The notes beneath the pieces were generated by a model. The model searched no databases. It saw nothing but the letters and a program-made list of their open reading frames with translations, and had not been told where the DNA came from. Position numbers and translations under genes: made by a program. From NCBI GenBank assembly GCA_947449255.1, contig CANFQX010000004.1, positions 1 to 64,000 on the forward strand: a stretch of 64,000 bases of DNA. Reading direction: 5' to 3'. Source of the DNA: Pseudobdellovibrionaceae bacterium (GTDB taxonomy: Bacteria; Bdellovibrionota; Bdellovibrionia; Bdellovibrionales; Bdellovibrionaceae). Numbering within the stretch: the stretch's first letter is position 1; each line of letters begins with the position of its first letter. Below, piece by piece: positions 1 through 8,542 of this stretch.

Positions 1-99
1 GAGTACATCGAAGTATTTTACAATCGTCAACGACTACACTCGTCGTTGAATTATAAATCGCCAATTGACTATGAAGAAAACTTTGCTAAATGTGCGTAA
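1..99 (+). CDS. IS3-family transposase (OrfB), C-terminal fragment
   Basis: An open frame from base 1 to a TAA at 97-99 encodes 32 residues beginning [20 protein letters not shown]. This is the end of the DDE/rve integrase catalytic domain of IS3-family OrfB proteins (family pattern YIE-x-FYN-x-x-R-x-HS-x-L-x-Y-x-SP). The final glutamate of the DDE triad normally lies a little before this segment and is outside the window. The protein catalyses cut-and-paste movement of the insertion sequence. The gene is truncated by the window edge, so whether the full copy is intact is unknown. Confidence 0.8.
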   Translation, partial: EYIEVFYNRQRLHSSLNYKSPIDYEENFAKCA

Positions 100-129
100 C
101 AACGAGTCCGTTTTTCTCAGGTAAGATCA
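1..129 (+). mobile_element. 3' end of an IS3-family insertion sequence
   Basis: The window opens inside an insertion sequence. The last transposase codons (1-99) are followed by about 30 bases of end sequence. Read on the minus strand this end starts TGATCTTACCTGAG, and an IS3-family end of the TGA...TCA form fits. The outer boundary near 129 is inferred from that TCA and from the neighbouring reading frame, which takes its stop codon exactly there. The rest of the element lies left of the window, so a target duplication cannot be checked. Confidence 0.65.
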
Positions 130-426
130 ACCGTTGAAATTTCGAAGCTTCTCAGGGATCGGATGAGCAATATTAAGGACTGGTTTTATATCCAATTCAA
201 CATCAAAGTGTTCATAAACTTGCCTTTCTAATGACGAAACTAATCGATAGGCTAATTTAAAATCAGTTTCGCGGACAGCCATTTTAAAAAGAGTATAATT
301 AGGATCAAAGATTTCTTCCCTTGTGAATTTTTTCAATTTCTTTTCATCTTCATTATTAGAAATTGGTATCAAATTTTCATTAAATTTCAATTTTTCATAA
401 GCAAGATTATAAATATTATTTTCCAT
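127..426 (-). CDS. Unknown 99-residue protein, 3' end at the IS junction
   Basis: I do not recognise a family. The product is charged and probably alpha-helical, with no signal peptide or membrane segment; it begins MENNIYNLAYEKLKF. A good ribosome binding site (CTGAGG) sits a few bases before the ATG at 426. It is the last member of a minus-strand run hipB-hipA-RES remnant-this gene, separated from the RES remnant by only 3 bases, so it was probably co-transcribed. Its TGA stop (127-129) coincides with the inferred terminal TCA of the insertion sequence, so the original C-terminus may have been cut off by insertion. The gene is AT-rich like the rest of this accessory segment. Confidence 0.5.
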   Translation of the reverse strand: MENNIYNLAYEKLKFNENLIPISNNEDEKKLKKFTREEIFDPNYTLFKMAVRETDFKLAYRLVSSLERQVYEHFDVELDIKPVLNIAHPIPEKLRNFNG

Positions 427-429
427 ATA

Positions 430-612
430 TTACCTCAGAATTATTCCTATATTTTTTAGTGCTTTATTTTGAACAGATCTAAATATTATTGCGTCATATT
501 TATGTCCAACTATATCTCCAATAATTTGTTGAGATACCATGAAGGTTTGTAAAGAAAGTATGCGGAAACCAAAATAAAAATCTTTTCTCCAACTGTCTTT
601 TATTTTTCCCAT
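430..612 (-). pseudogene. C-terminal remnant of a RES-domain (NAD-degrading toxin) protein
   Basis: This 60-residue frame (ATG at 612, 8 bases after the hipA stop) ends with a segment TQ-like...IIGDIVGHKYDAIIFRSVQN. It resembles the C-terminal part of RES domains, where a G-x-DAI-x-Y/F-x-SVR/Q-N pattern precedes the last strand. RES proteins are NAD+ phosphorylase/glycohydrolase toxins of about 150-230 residues normally paired with an Xre/DUF2384 antitoxin. Here the N-terminal two thirds, including the usual catalytic Arg and Tyr, are missing and no DUF2384 partner is visible. I therefore call it a toxin remnant. The assignment rests on a short motif and is uncertain. Confidence 0.45.
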
Positions 613-619
613 CAACAAC

Positions 620-1843
620 TCATCTTAATCTCTTACAATGAGACTGAATGGTTCTATCAATATCAGAAATGGTTTCTGAGCGAATTTCTTTATTTTTTGC
701 ATATTCTTTAAATTTTAGAGCAATATCACAGACTTTATCAAAATAAAAAAGCGCCTTTTTTTTATCGACTCCAGTTTTCAAGGCAAGCTGAAGGAGATGA
801 TCTCTACTTGGATTCTTGCTTTCTCCACAAATATCCATCTGGTGCTCGCCAGCAGGACCCCAGCTGAACGTTAATTCATAGGCCGGGGTGAGTTTCCAAT
901 TTTTCTTTGCATCAAGCAAGAAGGAAAACTTCTTTGCGTGATCCTCGCGATTATTAAATGTCACATTAAACACACATTGCAAAAATGCTTTTTCTACTTC
1001 TCGCTGATCTTTGGTCATTAAGCGCGTTAGGCGCAACAAAGTTATATAGTCAACCGAGGGAATCCTGAAATTGGAATTGAGTGCGCCAGCTGCCGTATGC
1101 AATGGAACTTTGCAATTCTTCCATAGATCAAATCTCTCCATCCCAAAAGCTGAGAGATTTTTACCAAGGTCAAAATACTGTGTGCTGTTCATTTGAATCC
1201 CACATTTTTTTGCTAATTCTGAATAAAGTTCCTCAATGGCACAAACTTCCTTGTGCTCATGTTCACTTGGAAATTTAATCAACCAGGGAGCACCCAATGC
1301 GTGATTGTCTGTTGAAATGGATTTTGTTTTTAAATCATAACTCACCAAGGCCTTTGGCCTTGCCCCTTGAGGAGAGCCCCCAATTTGTGCAATTTGCGCA
1401 AGGGCCTTCGTCGGCTCATCAGTGACAATTTTATGAATCTCCTGGGCCAACTGTTTGAGGGTAAAATTAAAAGTCTCAAATTTTTCATCTGAGGCCGGTT
1501 CAAAGGTCAGAGCTCCCATTCCTCCATCGCCAAGAAAGGCCAATCGATCTAAAGGAGAAATTTCTGAGGGCATGAATCCTTTTTTCTTGAAGAATCTATT
1601 CATGAGTAAGAGTCCCCACCCGTCTGGCAAACTATCAGCAATCAATCCAGGAAGTCTTTCTTGATACGCAGGAAAGTTGCCATAGGCTTCAGGCCGCAAA
1701 GAAAGATTTAAAGGAGAAAGCTCAAGGCCTTTTTTCAAGGCTTCTGATGAGTACTCAAAAAGCAAATGAATCCCATCGTCTGCAAGCTCTCCCAATAGCC
1801 AGTGCTCACCCCATCCTGAATAAAAAACCGAGAGTTTTTTCAT
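620..1843 (-). CDS. hipA: HipA-family serine/threonine kinase toxin
   Basis: A 407-residue HipA protein. HipA toxins phosphorylate a translation factor or aminoacyl-tRNA synthetase (GltX in E. coli) and cause growth arrest. Seen here: the HipA N-terminal domain (about residues 5-105, SLPDGWGLLLMNR), the glycine-rich loop region IGGSPQGARPK, the KFP segment (LIKFPSEHEHKE), the ERFD motif, and the catalytic segment NREDHAKKFSFL. In the following motif, where relatives typically read LxPAYDLTFS, this protein has LTPAYELTFS, so the metal-binding Asp is replaced by Glu. Its start overlaps the hipB stop by 4 bases, the standard hipBA arrangement. A toxin-antitoxin role is inferred from family and context; activity may be altered by the Asp-to-Glu change. 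Confidence 0.9.
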   Translation of the reverse strand: MKKLSVFYSGWGEHWLLGELADDGIHLLFEYSSEALKKGLELSPLNLSLRPEAYGNFPAYQERLPGLIADSLPDGWGLLLMNRFFKKKGFMPSEISPLDRLAFLGDGGMGALTFEPASDEKFETFNFTLKQLAQEIHKIVTDEPTKALAQIAQIGGSPQGARPKALVSYDLKTKSISTDNHALGAPWLIKFPSEHEHKEVCAIEELYSELAKKCGIQMNSTQYFDLGKNLSAFGMERFDLWKNCKVPLHTAAGALNSNFRIPSVDYITLLRLTRLMTKDQREVEKAFLQCVFNVTFNNREDHAKKFSFLLDAKKNWKLTPAYELTFSWGPAGEHQMDICGESKNPSRDHLLQLALKTGVDKKKALFYFDKVCDIALKFKEYAKNKEIRSETISDIDRTIQSHCKRLR

Positions 1844-2178
1844 CTCACTCTCTTTTGAATTTTAGAGTTACGCAAAATTTCGTTTTTTTCCATTTCGGCG
1901 ATCGAGCTGATTTTTAATTGAAACACCTTTGTGAGATCACTGACACAATCCAGGACCATCGCAATTCGAATCAGTGTCAAAAGTGTACACTGTCCTTTAT
2001 TTTCTAAATTTTTTATGGTGCCCACATCAAGCCCCGTTCGATCAGCAAGCTCCTGCTGAGTCCAGCGCTTGCTCATTCGCTGCTGTTTTAGGCGAAAGCC
2101 AATTTCCTGGCCGATCTCCTCCGGAGTCGAAAGCTTAAAATCTACTTTAATACCTATATTTGTATTTAAAGGATCCAT
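1840..2178 (-). CDS. hipB: HipB-like XRE-family antitoxin/repressor
   Basis: A 112-residue DNA-binding protein with an XRE helix-turn-helix at about residues 30-85 (RWTQQELADRTGLDVGTIKNLE). It overlaps the start of hipA by 4 bases. HipB proteins neutralise HipA and repress the hipBA promoter. The N-terminal 28 residues and a charged C-terminal tail lie outside the HTH. The ATG at 2178 is chosen because a promoter-like pair of hexamers ends just upstream. This pair differs from the second hipBA system at 61.7-63.2 kb in operator and antitoxin sequence, so cross-regulation is not expected. Confidence 0.88.
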   Translation of the reverse strand: MDPLNTNIGIKVDFKLSTPEEIGQEIGFRLKQQRMSKRWTQQELADRTGLDVGTIKNLENKGQCTLLTLIRIAMVLDCVSDLTKVFQLKISSIAEMEKNEILRNSKIQKRVR

Positions 2179-2187
2179 ATGGCTAAT

Positions 2188-2216
2188 ATTGTAGCTTTAT
2201 TTCGGCGGGAAAGCAA
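2188..2216 (-). promoter_or_regulatory. Likely sigma70 promoter of hipBA (first system)
   Basis: On the minus strand TTGCTT (2216-2211) and TACAAT (2193-2188) are separated by 17 bases. The expected start of transcription (about 2181) is only a few bases before the hipB ATG at 2178, so the mRNA would be leaderless or nearly so. I see no clear inverted-repeat operator like that of the second hipBA locus. Confidence 0.5.
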
Positions 2217-2701
2217 AAAAACGTCTAAATCATAGCTAATTTATTGCATATAATGATGTAATTAAATCTTTAAGAGCTAAAATAATACATAATAGAATTA
2301 AATGAGAGAGGTTCAAAATCAACCCGATCCAAAAGATTGGTTTATTATTTTATACAGCTGATAAATCCTGATTGTTTACCTATTTAAAATACTCCTGTCA
2401 CAGCCAATGGCTACTCGCTCATTATTTTGGGCCTTACCGCACCCTTAAGAACAAAATTCTTTTTTAATTTTTATCTGCTTTTTCGGTCGCAATAAAAACA
2501 GCAGTGTTTCAAAAAAAAGTGTCGGGGTTCGATTACCTTTAAATTTCAACACCTTAGCCTCAAAAATTTCTCGCATCAAATCACATCATTTTTATTATTA
2601 CTCATTTATTCATTCCGCATTGCAGAGAAGTTAATCTGTTTTTGGGTCTGAACTTAACTGTTCAAAAGTTTTTCTAAACTAACTTTAACAAAGGGGATTT
2701 T
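2217..2701. other. AT-rich intergenic region with no recognised gene
   Basis: About 485 bases between the divergent hipB and the secreted-protein gene. It is AT-rich and stop-rich in all frames. A T-loop-like GGGGTTCGATTACC at about 2524 is not part of a tRNA. A good ribosome binding site (AAAGGGG) precedes the gene at 2702, whose promoter must lie here, but I cannot place it with confidence. Confidence 0.5.
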
Positions 2702-3160
2702 ATGGAACTTTCAAAAGGAAAAATGAAAATTATGGCATCTCTGTTGATGGGATTCGTGTTTTTGGCTCTTGGCCAGAGCGCTAAAGCTCAGTGTGCAAGC
2801 GGATCTCAAAGCAAAAGTGCTAGCCTGTGGGAAATGGACCCTGCAACTCGAACACCTCTCAGGGTGGTTGGAACAGTATCTAAGAAAGCTGTTTGGACTA
2901 CTGATAAAAAAACAGGTTTATGCCTTAGATATACTGATTACACTTTTACTTCCAGTTTAATTAAATATCCGAATGGAACAGGCTTATCTGCACACTCAAG
3001 TTCCAGCGGTCAAGTGTTTGCAAATGTTACGATTGCATTGGGGGCAATTAACGCGACAGTTCGCCTGCCTGGGGCTCTGTTAACTGCAGCCTCTTGCGTA
3101 GACAAGGTCGGACTCTATGACTCAGCCATGAAGCAATATTACACTAGCGGTTGCCTCTAA
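2702..3160 (+). CDS. Small secreted protein of unknown function
   Basis: A 152-residue protein with a typical Sec signal peptide (positive N-terminus, hydrophobic MASLLMGFVFLALG, cleavage expected near AKA-QC at about residue 30). The mature part is small, rich in Ser, Thr, Ala and Gly, and has four cysteines, one right after the cleavage region and one near the C-terminus, so disulfides are plausible. No family recognised. The ribosome binding site AAAGGGG is well placed before the ATG. It is monocistronic: a strong palindromic terminator follows within about 75 bases. Export to periplasm or outside is inferred from the signal peptide. Confidence 0.75.
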   Translation: MELSKGKMKIMASLLMGFVFLALGQSAKAQCASGSQSKSASLWEMDPATRTPLRVVGTVSKKAVWTTDKKTGLCLRYTDYTFTSSLIKYPNGTGLSAHSSSSGQVFANVTIALGAINATVRLPGALLTAASCVDKVGLYDSAMKQYYTSGCL

Positions 3161-3163
3161 TAT

Positions 3164-3206
3164 TGGTTGGTTCATTGGTAGATTGGTTTCTTAATTGGTT
3201 GGTTTG
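3164..3206 (+). repeat. Degenerate ATTGGT tandem repeat
   Basis: Just after the stop codon of the secreted protein, ATTGGT recurs four times in about 43 bases, with TGGTT fillers. It lies between the gene and its terminator, so it would be in the 3' untranslated part of the mRNA. No known role. Confidence 0.5.
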
Positions 3207-3232
3207 ACAGACATCGTTCTCGAGTGACATCC

Positions 3233-3277
3233 ATAATCCCTGCAGTGAATTCACTGCAGGGATTATGCTTTTCGTTT
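3233..3277. terminator. Perfect 34-bp palindrome, probable terminator
   Basis: Bases 3233-3266 form a perfect palindrome (arms ATAATCCCTGCAGTGAA and its complement) centred on GAATTC, followed by GCTTTTCGTTT. The GC-rich stem plus T-rich tail fits a Rho-independent terminator for the upstream secreted-protein gene. The stem is unusually long and has no unpaired loop in duplex form. Confidence 0.7.
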
Positions 3278-3404
3278 GTCATAAAACACCTTCTTCATCG
3301 TCGTATAGCTACGATTTGCGCTGAATTGATGGCATTATCAAGATTGGTGATTTTGGATTAATACTTTCAAGTCAGCTCCGTAATGAGCAATGTTAGGAAA
3401 CAAA

Positions 3405-5174
3405 ATGAATCCGCAAAATGAATTTGGTTTTTTAAAAAATCCCACCCAATACCTTTTTTTCACTGGTAAGGGTGGCGTCGGAAAAACATCACTTTCAACA
3501 GCAGTGGCCTTGAAGCTTGCTGATCAGGGAAAGTTTGTTCTTCTTATCAGTACCGATGCGGCCTCCAATCTTGATGAAATGCTCGGAATTCAATTGAGCA
3601 ATCAAGCCGTCACAGTTCCCGGCGCAGAGAGACTTTCTGTGCTGAATATAGACCCCACTCGCGCAGCCGAATCCTATAGACTGCGAGTCCTCGAACAAAT
3701 GGCCAAAGATGCAACGCCTGAAGAAAAATCAACCGTGCGCGAACAACTTTCTGGCGCCTGCACCACAGAGATCGCAGCCTTTGATGAGTTCTCTGGTCAC
3801 CTGGTTGGTGATAATTCAAAATACGACCACGTCATTTTTGATACGGCACCCACAGGACACACCCTTCGCCTTTTGAGTCTTCCAAAGGCGTGGACAGGTT
3901 TTTTAAAAGACAATGACAAAGGGGCTTCCTGCTTGGGTCCACACTCGGGATTAAAAATGCAAGAGTCTCTATTTCAAGCGGCTCTCAATGCTCTCACCGA
4001 TGGCTCAAAGACCACGGTCATTCTGGTTGCTCGTCCTGATAAGGGCTCTCTCTTTGAAGCTCATAGAACTTTACTTGATTTGCGAGAGCTTGGTTTTTAC
4101 AATCAGCGGCTTGTGATCAATGCTGTTTTTCACGCCAGCAACCCCCAGGATTCAATTGCTAAATCTATTGAGCAAGAGGGCTTTAAAGCCCTCAACGAAA
4201 TGCCTTCAGAACTTAAAGCACTTTCAAGGGACGAAATTCCACTGAGAGGATTTGACACTGTCGGCCTCCAAGCTCTGCGTGCCCTTCTTGCTTCCGACCC
4301 AGCAGTGATCCATTCCAATAAGGCGACTCAGCCCATCTCAATAAATTTAAATTCTTTCGGCCTTGATAAGCTTGCTGACGAATTGGCAAAAAATGATCGG
4401 GGACTGATCATGGTCATGGGCAAAGGTGGCGTCGGAAAAACTTCAATCGCTGCGGCACTTGCGGTCGGACTTGTTCAAAGAGGTAAAACAGTCCATCTGA
4501 ATACAACAGATCCTGCAGCTCACCTTGAAATGACTTTAAATGGAGCGATTGAAGGTCTTGTCGTCGGTCGGATTGATCCATTTGAGGAAACAAAAAAATA
4601 TGTTGCCAAAATTTTCGCTCAAAAAGAAAAAAACCTCACTCAAGCAGAGAAAGAATTATTAATCGAAGATCTTAAATCTCCTTGCACAGAAGAGGTCGCC
4701 GTATTTCACGCCTTCTCTAGAGTCGTTGCTGAAGCGAGAAGTTCATTTGTTGTTCTTGATACTGCTCCGACAGGACATTCCCTCTTATTGATGGATGCAA
4801 CGGGAGCCTATCATCGCCAGGTGATTCAAGAAATGAAAGGTAAAATCACGACGCCCCTCATGCGTCTACAGGACTCGGCCTACACCCAAATTATACTTGT
4901 CACACTTCCTGAAGTGACTCCTGTTTCACAAGCCGCAACTTTACAAGAAGATCTCCGCCGAGCACAAATTGAGCCTTATGCTTGGGTTTTAAATAAGAGC
5001 CTCCTCATGGCTGGAACTACGGATCCACTGCTGAGCCATCGCCTGGGCAGTGAACAAATGCAAATTGAACGGATCAACCTGGGACTGGGCCACCGCCTGT
5101 ATGCCGCTCCCTGGCTAGAAAAACCTCCGATCGGAATTGAAGAACTTTCTAAAATGGTGACTTCATCGAAATAA
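3405..5174 (+). CDS. arsA: ArsA-type tandem anion-transporting ATPase
   Basis: A 589-residue protein with two homologous ArsA/GET3-like halves. Each has a deviant Walker A (GKGGVGKTS at residues 21-29 and 340-347) and a DTAPTGH switch II signature (about 146-152 and 452-458). The arsenite/antimonite-binding cysteines of E. coli ArsA (113, 172, 422) have counterparts at C119 (GACTTEIAAFDEF), C176 (GASCLGP) and C427 (SPCTEEVAVF). This supports a metalloid-stimulated ATPase energising an ArsB pump. However, no arsB, arsD, arsR or acr3 lies nearby, so the partner is elsewhere or the role differs. The ATG at 3405 is preferred over 3390 because AGGA sits 7 bases upstream. No obvious operator. Confidence 0.85.
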   Translation: MNPQNEFGFLKNPTQYLFFTGKGGVGKTSLSTAVALKLADQGKFVLLISTDAASNLDEMLGIQLSNQAVTVPGAERLSVLNIDPTRAAESYRLRVLEQMAKDATPEEKSTVREQLSGACTTEIAAFDEFSGHLVGDNSKYDHVIFDTAPTGHTLRLLSLPKAWTGFLKDNDKGASCLGPHSGLKMQESLFQAALNALTDGSKTTVILVARPDKGSLFEAHRTLLDLRELGFYNQRLVINAVFHASNPQDSIAKSIEQEGFKALNEMPSELKALSRDEIPLRGFDTVGLQALRALLASDPAVIHSNKATQPISINLNSFGLDKLADELAKNDRGLIMVMGKGGVGKTSIAAALAVGLVQRGKTVHLNTTDPAAHLEMTLNGAIEGLVVGRIDPFEETKKYVAKIFAQKEKNLTQAEKELLIEDLKSPCTEEVAVFHAFSRVVAEARSSFVVLDTAPTGHSLLLMDATGAYHRQVIQEMKGKITTPLMRLQDSAYTQIILVTLPEVTPVSQAATLQEDLRRAQIEPYAWVLNKSLLMAGTTDPLLSHRLGSEQMQIERINLGLGHRLYAAPWLEKPPIGIEELSKMVTSSK

Positions 5175-5294
5175 TTTCAATTGTCCACGCTTTGAACAAG
5201 TTGCTCTGGCTTGGTGGCAGCCTGTTGATATTTTAGTGGCAACCCTGCTTTTCTTTTGTTGTCGATCCCCTTCAATCTTGCTAGGTTCCGCCCC

Positions 5295-8200
5295 ATGTCA
5301 CCAGCAAAATTAGCCGTTCGAAATCCTATTTTTATTTTATCTATTGTCATCCTTATGCTTGTTTTGGGAGCCATTTCGCTTAAAAACTTGCCTATTGATT
5401 TGTTTCCAGACGTCAGTTTACCAACGGTTGCCATCCAAACCGTCTATCCTGGGGCCGGGCCGCAGGAAATTGAGTCGGAAGTCACCAAAACCCTTGAGGA
5501 CGTGCTGTCTTCGATCTCTGGTGTGCAAAAAGTTTCGTCCCAGAATATGGAAGGCATGAGCCTCATCACTGTTGAATTTTCCTTGAAAACAAATTTAAAT
5601 TTTGCCGAACAAGAAGTGCGCGCCAAAGTTTCTAATGCCATGCGATTGCTGCCAGATGATATTGATGCTCCTGTGATTCGAAAAATGAGCCCCTCTGATG
5701 CCCCGATCATGACCGTGTCTTTGAAAGCTGATATGCCCGATGGAGAATTGTATGACCTTGCTAAAGAAGTCATCTCTCCTCAATTTGAACAGATTTATCA
5801 AGTGGGACAAATCGATATTTTGGGAGGCCGCAAGCGTGAAATTCATGTCAGCCTCAACCGTGAAAAGCTCAATGGGATGGACATCTCGGCAACCTCGATT
5901 GCCAATGCTTTAAGAGGCGGAGGACGTAACATTCCAGCTGGTAAAATCAATGCCGGCCCTACCCAGTTCACCTTCCGAACCTTAGCGCAATACCAGAGCC
6001 TTGAAGAGATCGGCGGAAATGTTTTACGCATCGCCGATGTCTTTCATCCCGTGACCATTTCCAGTATTGGAAAACTCGAGGACACCTTACAAGACGAAGT
6101 CAATCGCAGCAGACTGAATGGCAAGAAAGCCATCAATTTTAGTATCTACAGACAATCCGGAGCGAACTCAGTCCAAGTGGCTGACGATGTCCGAGCCAAG
6201 GTGGCTAAAATCAATGACAACTTTAAAATTAAAAATATCCATGCTGAATTGAAGGTCGTTCAAGACACAAGCCGCAGGATTCGTGCGAATGTAGTGGACG
6301 TTTACGAGTCGATTTTCTTTGGTGTGCTTTTAACCGTCATCGTTGTTTATTTTTTCCTGGGAAGTTTAAAATCAACCCTCATCACCGGCTTTGCTCTTCC
6401 GAACTCTTTACTTGGTGCCTGCATTGTGATGGGTATTTTTGGTTTTTCGATCAACATCATGAGTCTTTTAGCCATGAGCTTAGTTGTAGGACTGCTGGTC
6501 GATGATGCCATCGTCGTGCGAGAAAATATTTTTCGCAAAATAGAAGCGGGCCTGTCCCCTAAAAAAGCAGCCGTCGTTGGCACTGAAGAAGTCACCCTAG
6601 CGGTCATCGCAACAACCCTAGCCATTCTTGCCGTGTTTGGACCCATCGGCAACTTGCAAGGAATTGTCGGACAATTCTTCAAACAGTTTGGTTTGACTAT
6701 TTGCTTTGCCATGATTGTCAGTTTGTTTGATGGACTTTTTGTGGCCCCGGTTCTTTCAGCCTATATGGCTGGCTCAACCTCCCATGCCCCTGCCACTTCC
6801 AAGTTTGGAATTTTCAATGAAAAGCTTTTAAAAAACTTTGACGAATTTCAGACAAAACTTGAGCGCATCTATTTGAAAACCTTAAGAATGGCTTTGGCTC
6901 ATCCTCTGAAAACTATTTTGTCTTCTTTGGGAATTTTTGTTTTTTCTGTTTTTATTGCGACCAAGGTTCCCTTTACATTCTTGCCAGCTCAAGACAACGG
7001 TGAATTCTATATTCAATTTGAGCTGCCTCCCGGAGCAAGTCTTGATGGCACGGACTTGGTTGCAACGGAGCTTGAAAAAATAGCTCACACTTATTCTGAA
7101 GTTGAAGATGTCCTTTTGTATGTCGGCAGCGCCAATGGTGAAGCCCACAAAGGCAGTGCCTACATTCGCTTAGTGGAGTCTAAAAAAAGAAATAAAAACA
7201 CCACGCAAATGAAGGACGAACTGCGCAAAGCCTACAAGGGAATGGAAAAATACAACATCATCGTGACCGACAACCCAGGACAGCAAAACAGCCGTCAATT
7301 CAATTTAAATGTGGTCGGTCAAGATATGGATGAGTTGATAAAATATTCTGAGAAGCTCACCGCGAAACTCAAATCCATTCCTGATTTACAGCAAGTCGAT
7401 TCGAGCTATCGTCCGGGCAAGCCAGAGTTTCAAGCTCAACTCAAAAGCGAAATCGCCAAAGTATCTGGAGTCACGATCAATGCCATTGGAACAGAGCTTC
7501 GCACGCTGATCGAGGGGCAAACCCCGGCCATTTACCGACAAAATGGAATCAATTATGATATTCGTGTGCGACTTCAGGAAGATCAGAGAGACCTTCGCGA
7601 ACAATTCTCACTTTTGCGCGTTCCAAATCTTTCACAAAGAATGGTTCCTTTAGAAAATGTAGCCGTACTCAAAGAAGCTCGGGGTCCCTCTGTTATTTTA
7701 CGAGAGAATCGCAATCGCTATGTGCAAATTTCTGCTGATATCACACCTGGCGGTAAAGGTCTTGGTCGAGTCATGGCTGAAGTAAAAAAACTAGGTGAAA
7801 GCGAATTAAAGCCTCCACCCGGAGTCAGCTTCAGCTTTGTTGGCGAGGCTGAACGCTTTGCTGAACTGGTTGCTAACATCCTTGTGTCCATGGGCCTTGG
7901 AGTTATGTTCATTTATCTTGTGCTTGCAAGTTTGTATGGATCCTTCATCACCCCGGTCACGATTATGGCGGTTATTCCGCTGGCCGCTTGTGGGGCTTTC
8001 TTTTCATTATTTATTGCACGATCAAGTTTTGATTTATTCTCAATGATCGGCTGCGTGATGCTGATGGGGCTTGCAACAAAAAACTCTATCCTGCTGATTG
8101 ACTCCACGATTGAACGCCAAAAAGAGGGCTTAAGCACAGCCGATGCACTTATAAAAGCCGGCGAAACACGCCTGCGCCCAATTATAATGACTAGTCTAGC

Positions 8201-8414
8201 CTTGATTGCGGGGATGGTGCCCGTAGCGATTGGCCTCAATGAAGCTTCTAAATCTCGCACCAGTTTGGGAATTGTAGTTATCGGGGGAACGATCAGTTCC
8301 ACCTTACTGACCCTCTATGTGATCCCGGCTTTGCACTTATATATTGACCGATTTCAAAACTGGTTTATGGGTAAATTTCATCAGATTTTTGGTCATGACC
8401 AGTCTGAAATTTAG
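5295..8414 (+). CDS. RND-family efflux transporter, inner-membrane pump (AcrB/HAE1-like)
   Basis: A 1039-residue RND permease. It has an N-terminal membrane helix, a large periplasmic porter loop (FPDVSLPTVAIQT, YPGAGPQEIE), a block of about six helices, a second loop and a final helical block. The proton-relay motif LLVDDAIVVREN (equivalent to AcrB D407/D408) and the lysine of GLATKNSILL (AcrB K940) are both present, so it should be proton driven. Substrate cannot be told; HAE1-type pumps export hydrophobic or amphipathic compounds. ATG 5295 gives the standard N-terminus. It stands alone: neither a membrane-fusion protein nor a TolC-like channel gene is adjacent, although these are normally in the same operon. 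Confidence 0.9.
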   Translation: MSPAKLAVRNPIFILSIVILMLVLGAISLKNLPIDLFPDVSLPTVAIQTVYPGAGPQEIESEVTKTLEDVLSSISGVQKVSSQNMEGMSLITVEFSLKTNLNFAEQEVRAKVSNAMRLLPDDIDAPVIRKMSPSDAPIMTVSLKADMPDGELYDLAKEVISPQFEQIYQVGQIDILGGRKREIHVSLNREKLNGMDISATSIANALRGGGRNIPAGKINAGPTQFTFRTLAQYQSLEEIGGNVLRIADVFHPVTISSIGKLEDTLQDEVNRSRLNGKKAINFSIYRQSGANSVQVADDVRAKVAKINDNFKIKNIHAELKVVQDTSRRIRANVVDVYESIFFGVLLTVIVVYFFLGSLKSTLITGFALPNSLLGACIVMGIFGFSINIMSLLAMSLVVGLLVDDAIVVRENIFRKIEAGLSPKKAAVVGTEEVTLAVIATTLAILAVFGPIGNLQGIVGQFFKQFGLTICFAMIVSLFDGLFVAPVLSAYMAGSTSHAPATSKFGIFNEKLLKNFDEFQTKLERIYLKTLRMALAHPLKTILSSLGIFVFSVFIATKVPFTFLPAQDNGEFYIQFELPPGASLDGTDLVATELEKIAHTYSEVEDVLLYVGSANGEAHKGSAYIRLVESKKRNKNTTQMKDELRKAYKGMEKYNIIVTDNPGQQNSRQFNLNVVGQDMDELIKYSEKLTAKLKSIPDLQQVDSSYRPGKPEFQAQLKSEIAKVSGVTINAIGTELRTLIEGQTPAIYRQNGINYDIRVRLQEDQRDLREQFSLLRVPNLSQRMVPLENVAVLKEARGPSVILRENRNRYVQISADITPGGKGLGRVMAEVKKLGESELKPPPGVSFSFVGEAERFAELVANILVSMGLGVMFIYLVLASLYGSFITPVTIMAVIPLAACGAFFSLFIARSSFDLFSMIGCVMLMGLATKNSILLIDSTIERQKEGLSTADALIKAGETRLRPIIMTSLALIAGMVPVAIGLNEASKSRTSLGIVVIGGTISSTLLTLYVIPALHLYIDRFQNWFMGKFHQIFGHDQSEI

Positions 8415-8542
8415 ACAAAATGGCCACCGCTGTCTGGGCTGGCTCGCGCACTGAAAACTTGAAACTGCACTGAACTTTCTATAAAATTAAGGTTCAGTGT
8501 GGCTTTATTTAAAATAACTCTGCGGGGCTTTAAAAAAACGGA

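Noticed and set aside
2515-2545. T-loop-like GGGGTTCGATTACC suggesting a tRNA
   Set aside because: No matching acceptor, D or anticodon stems nearby and no CCA end.
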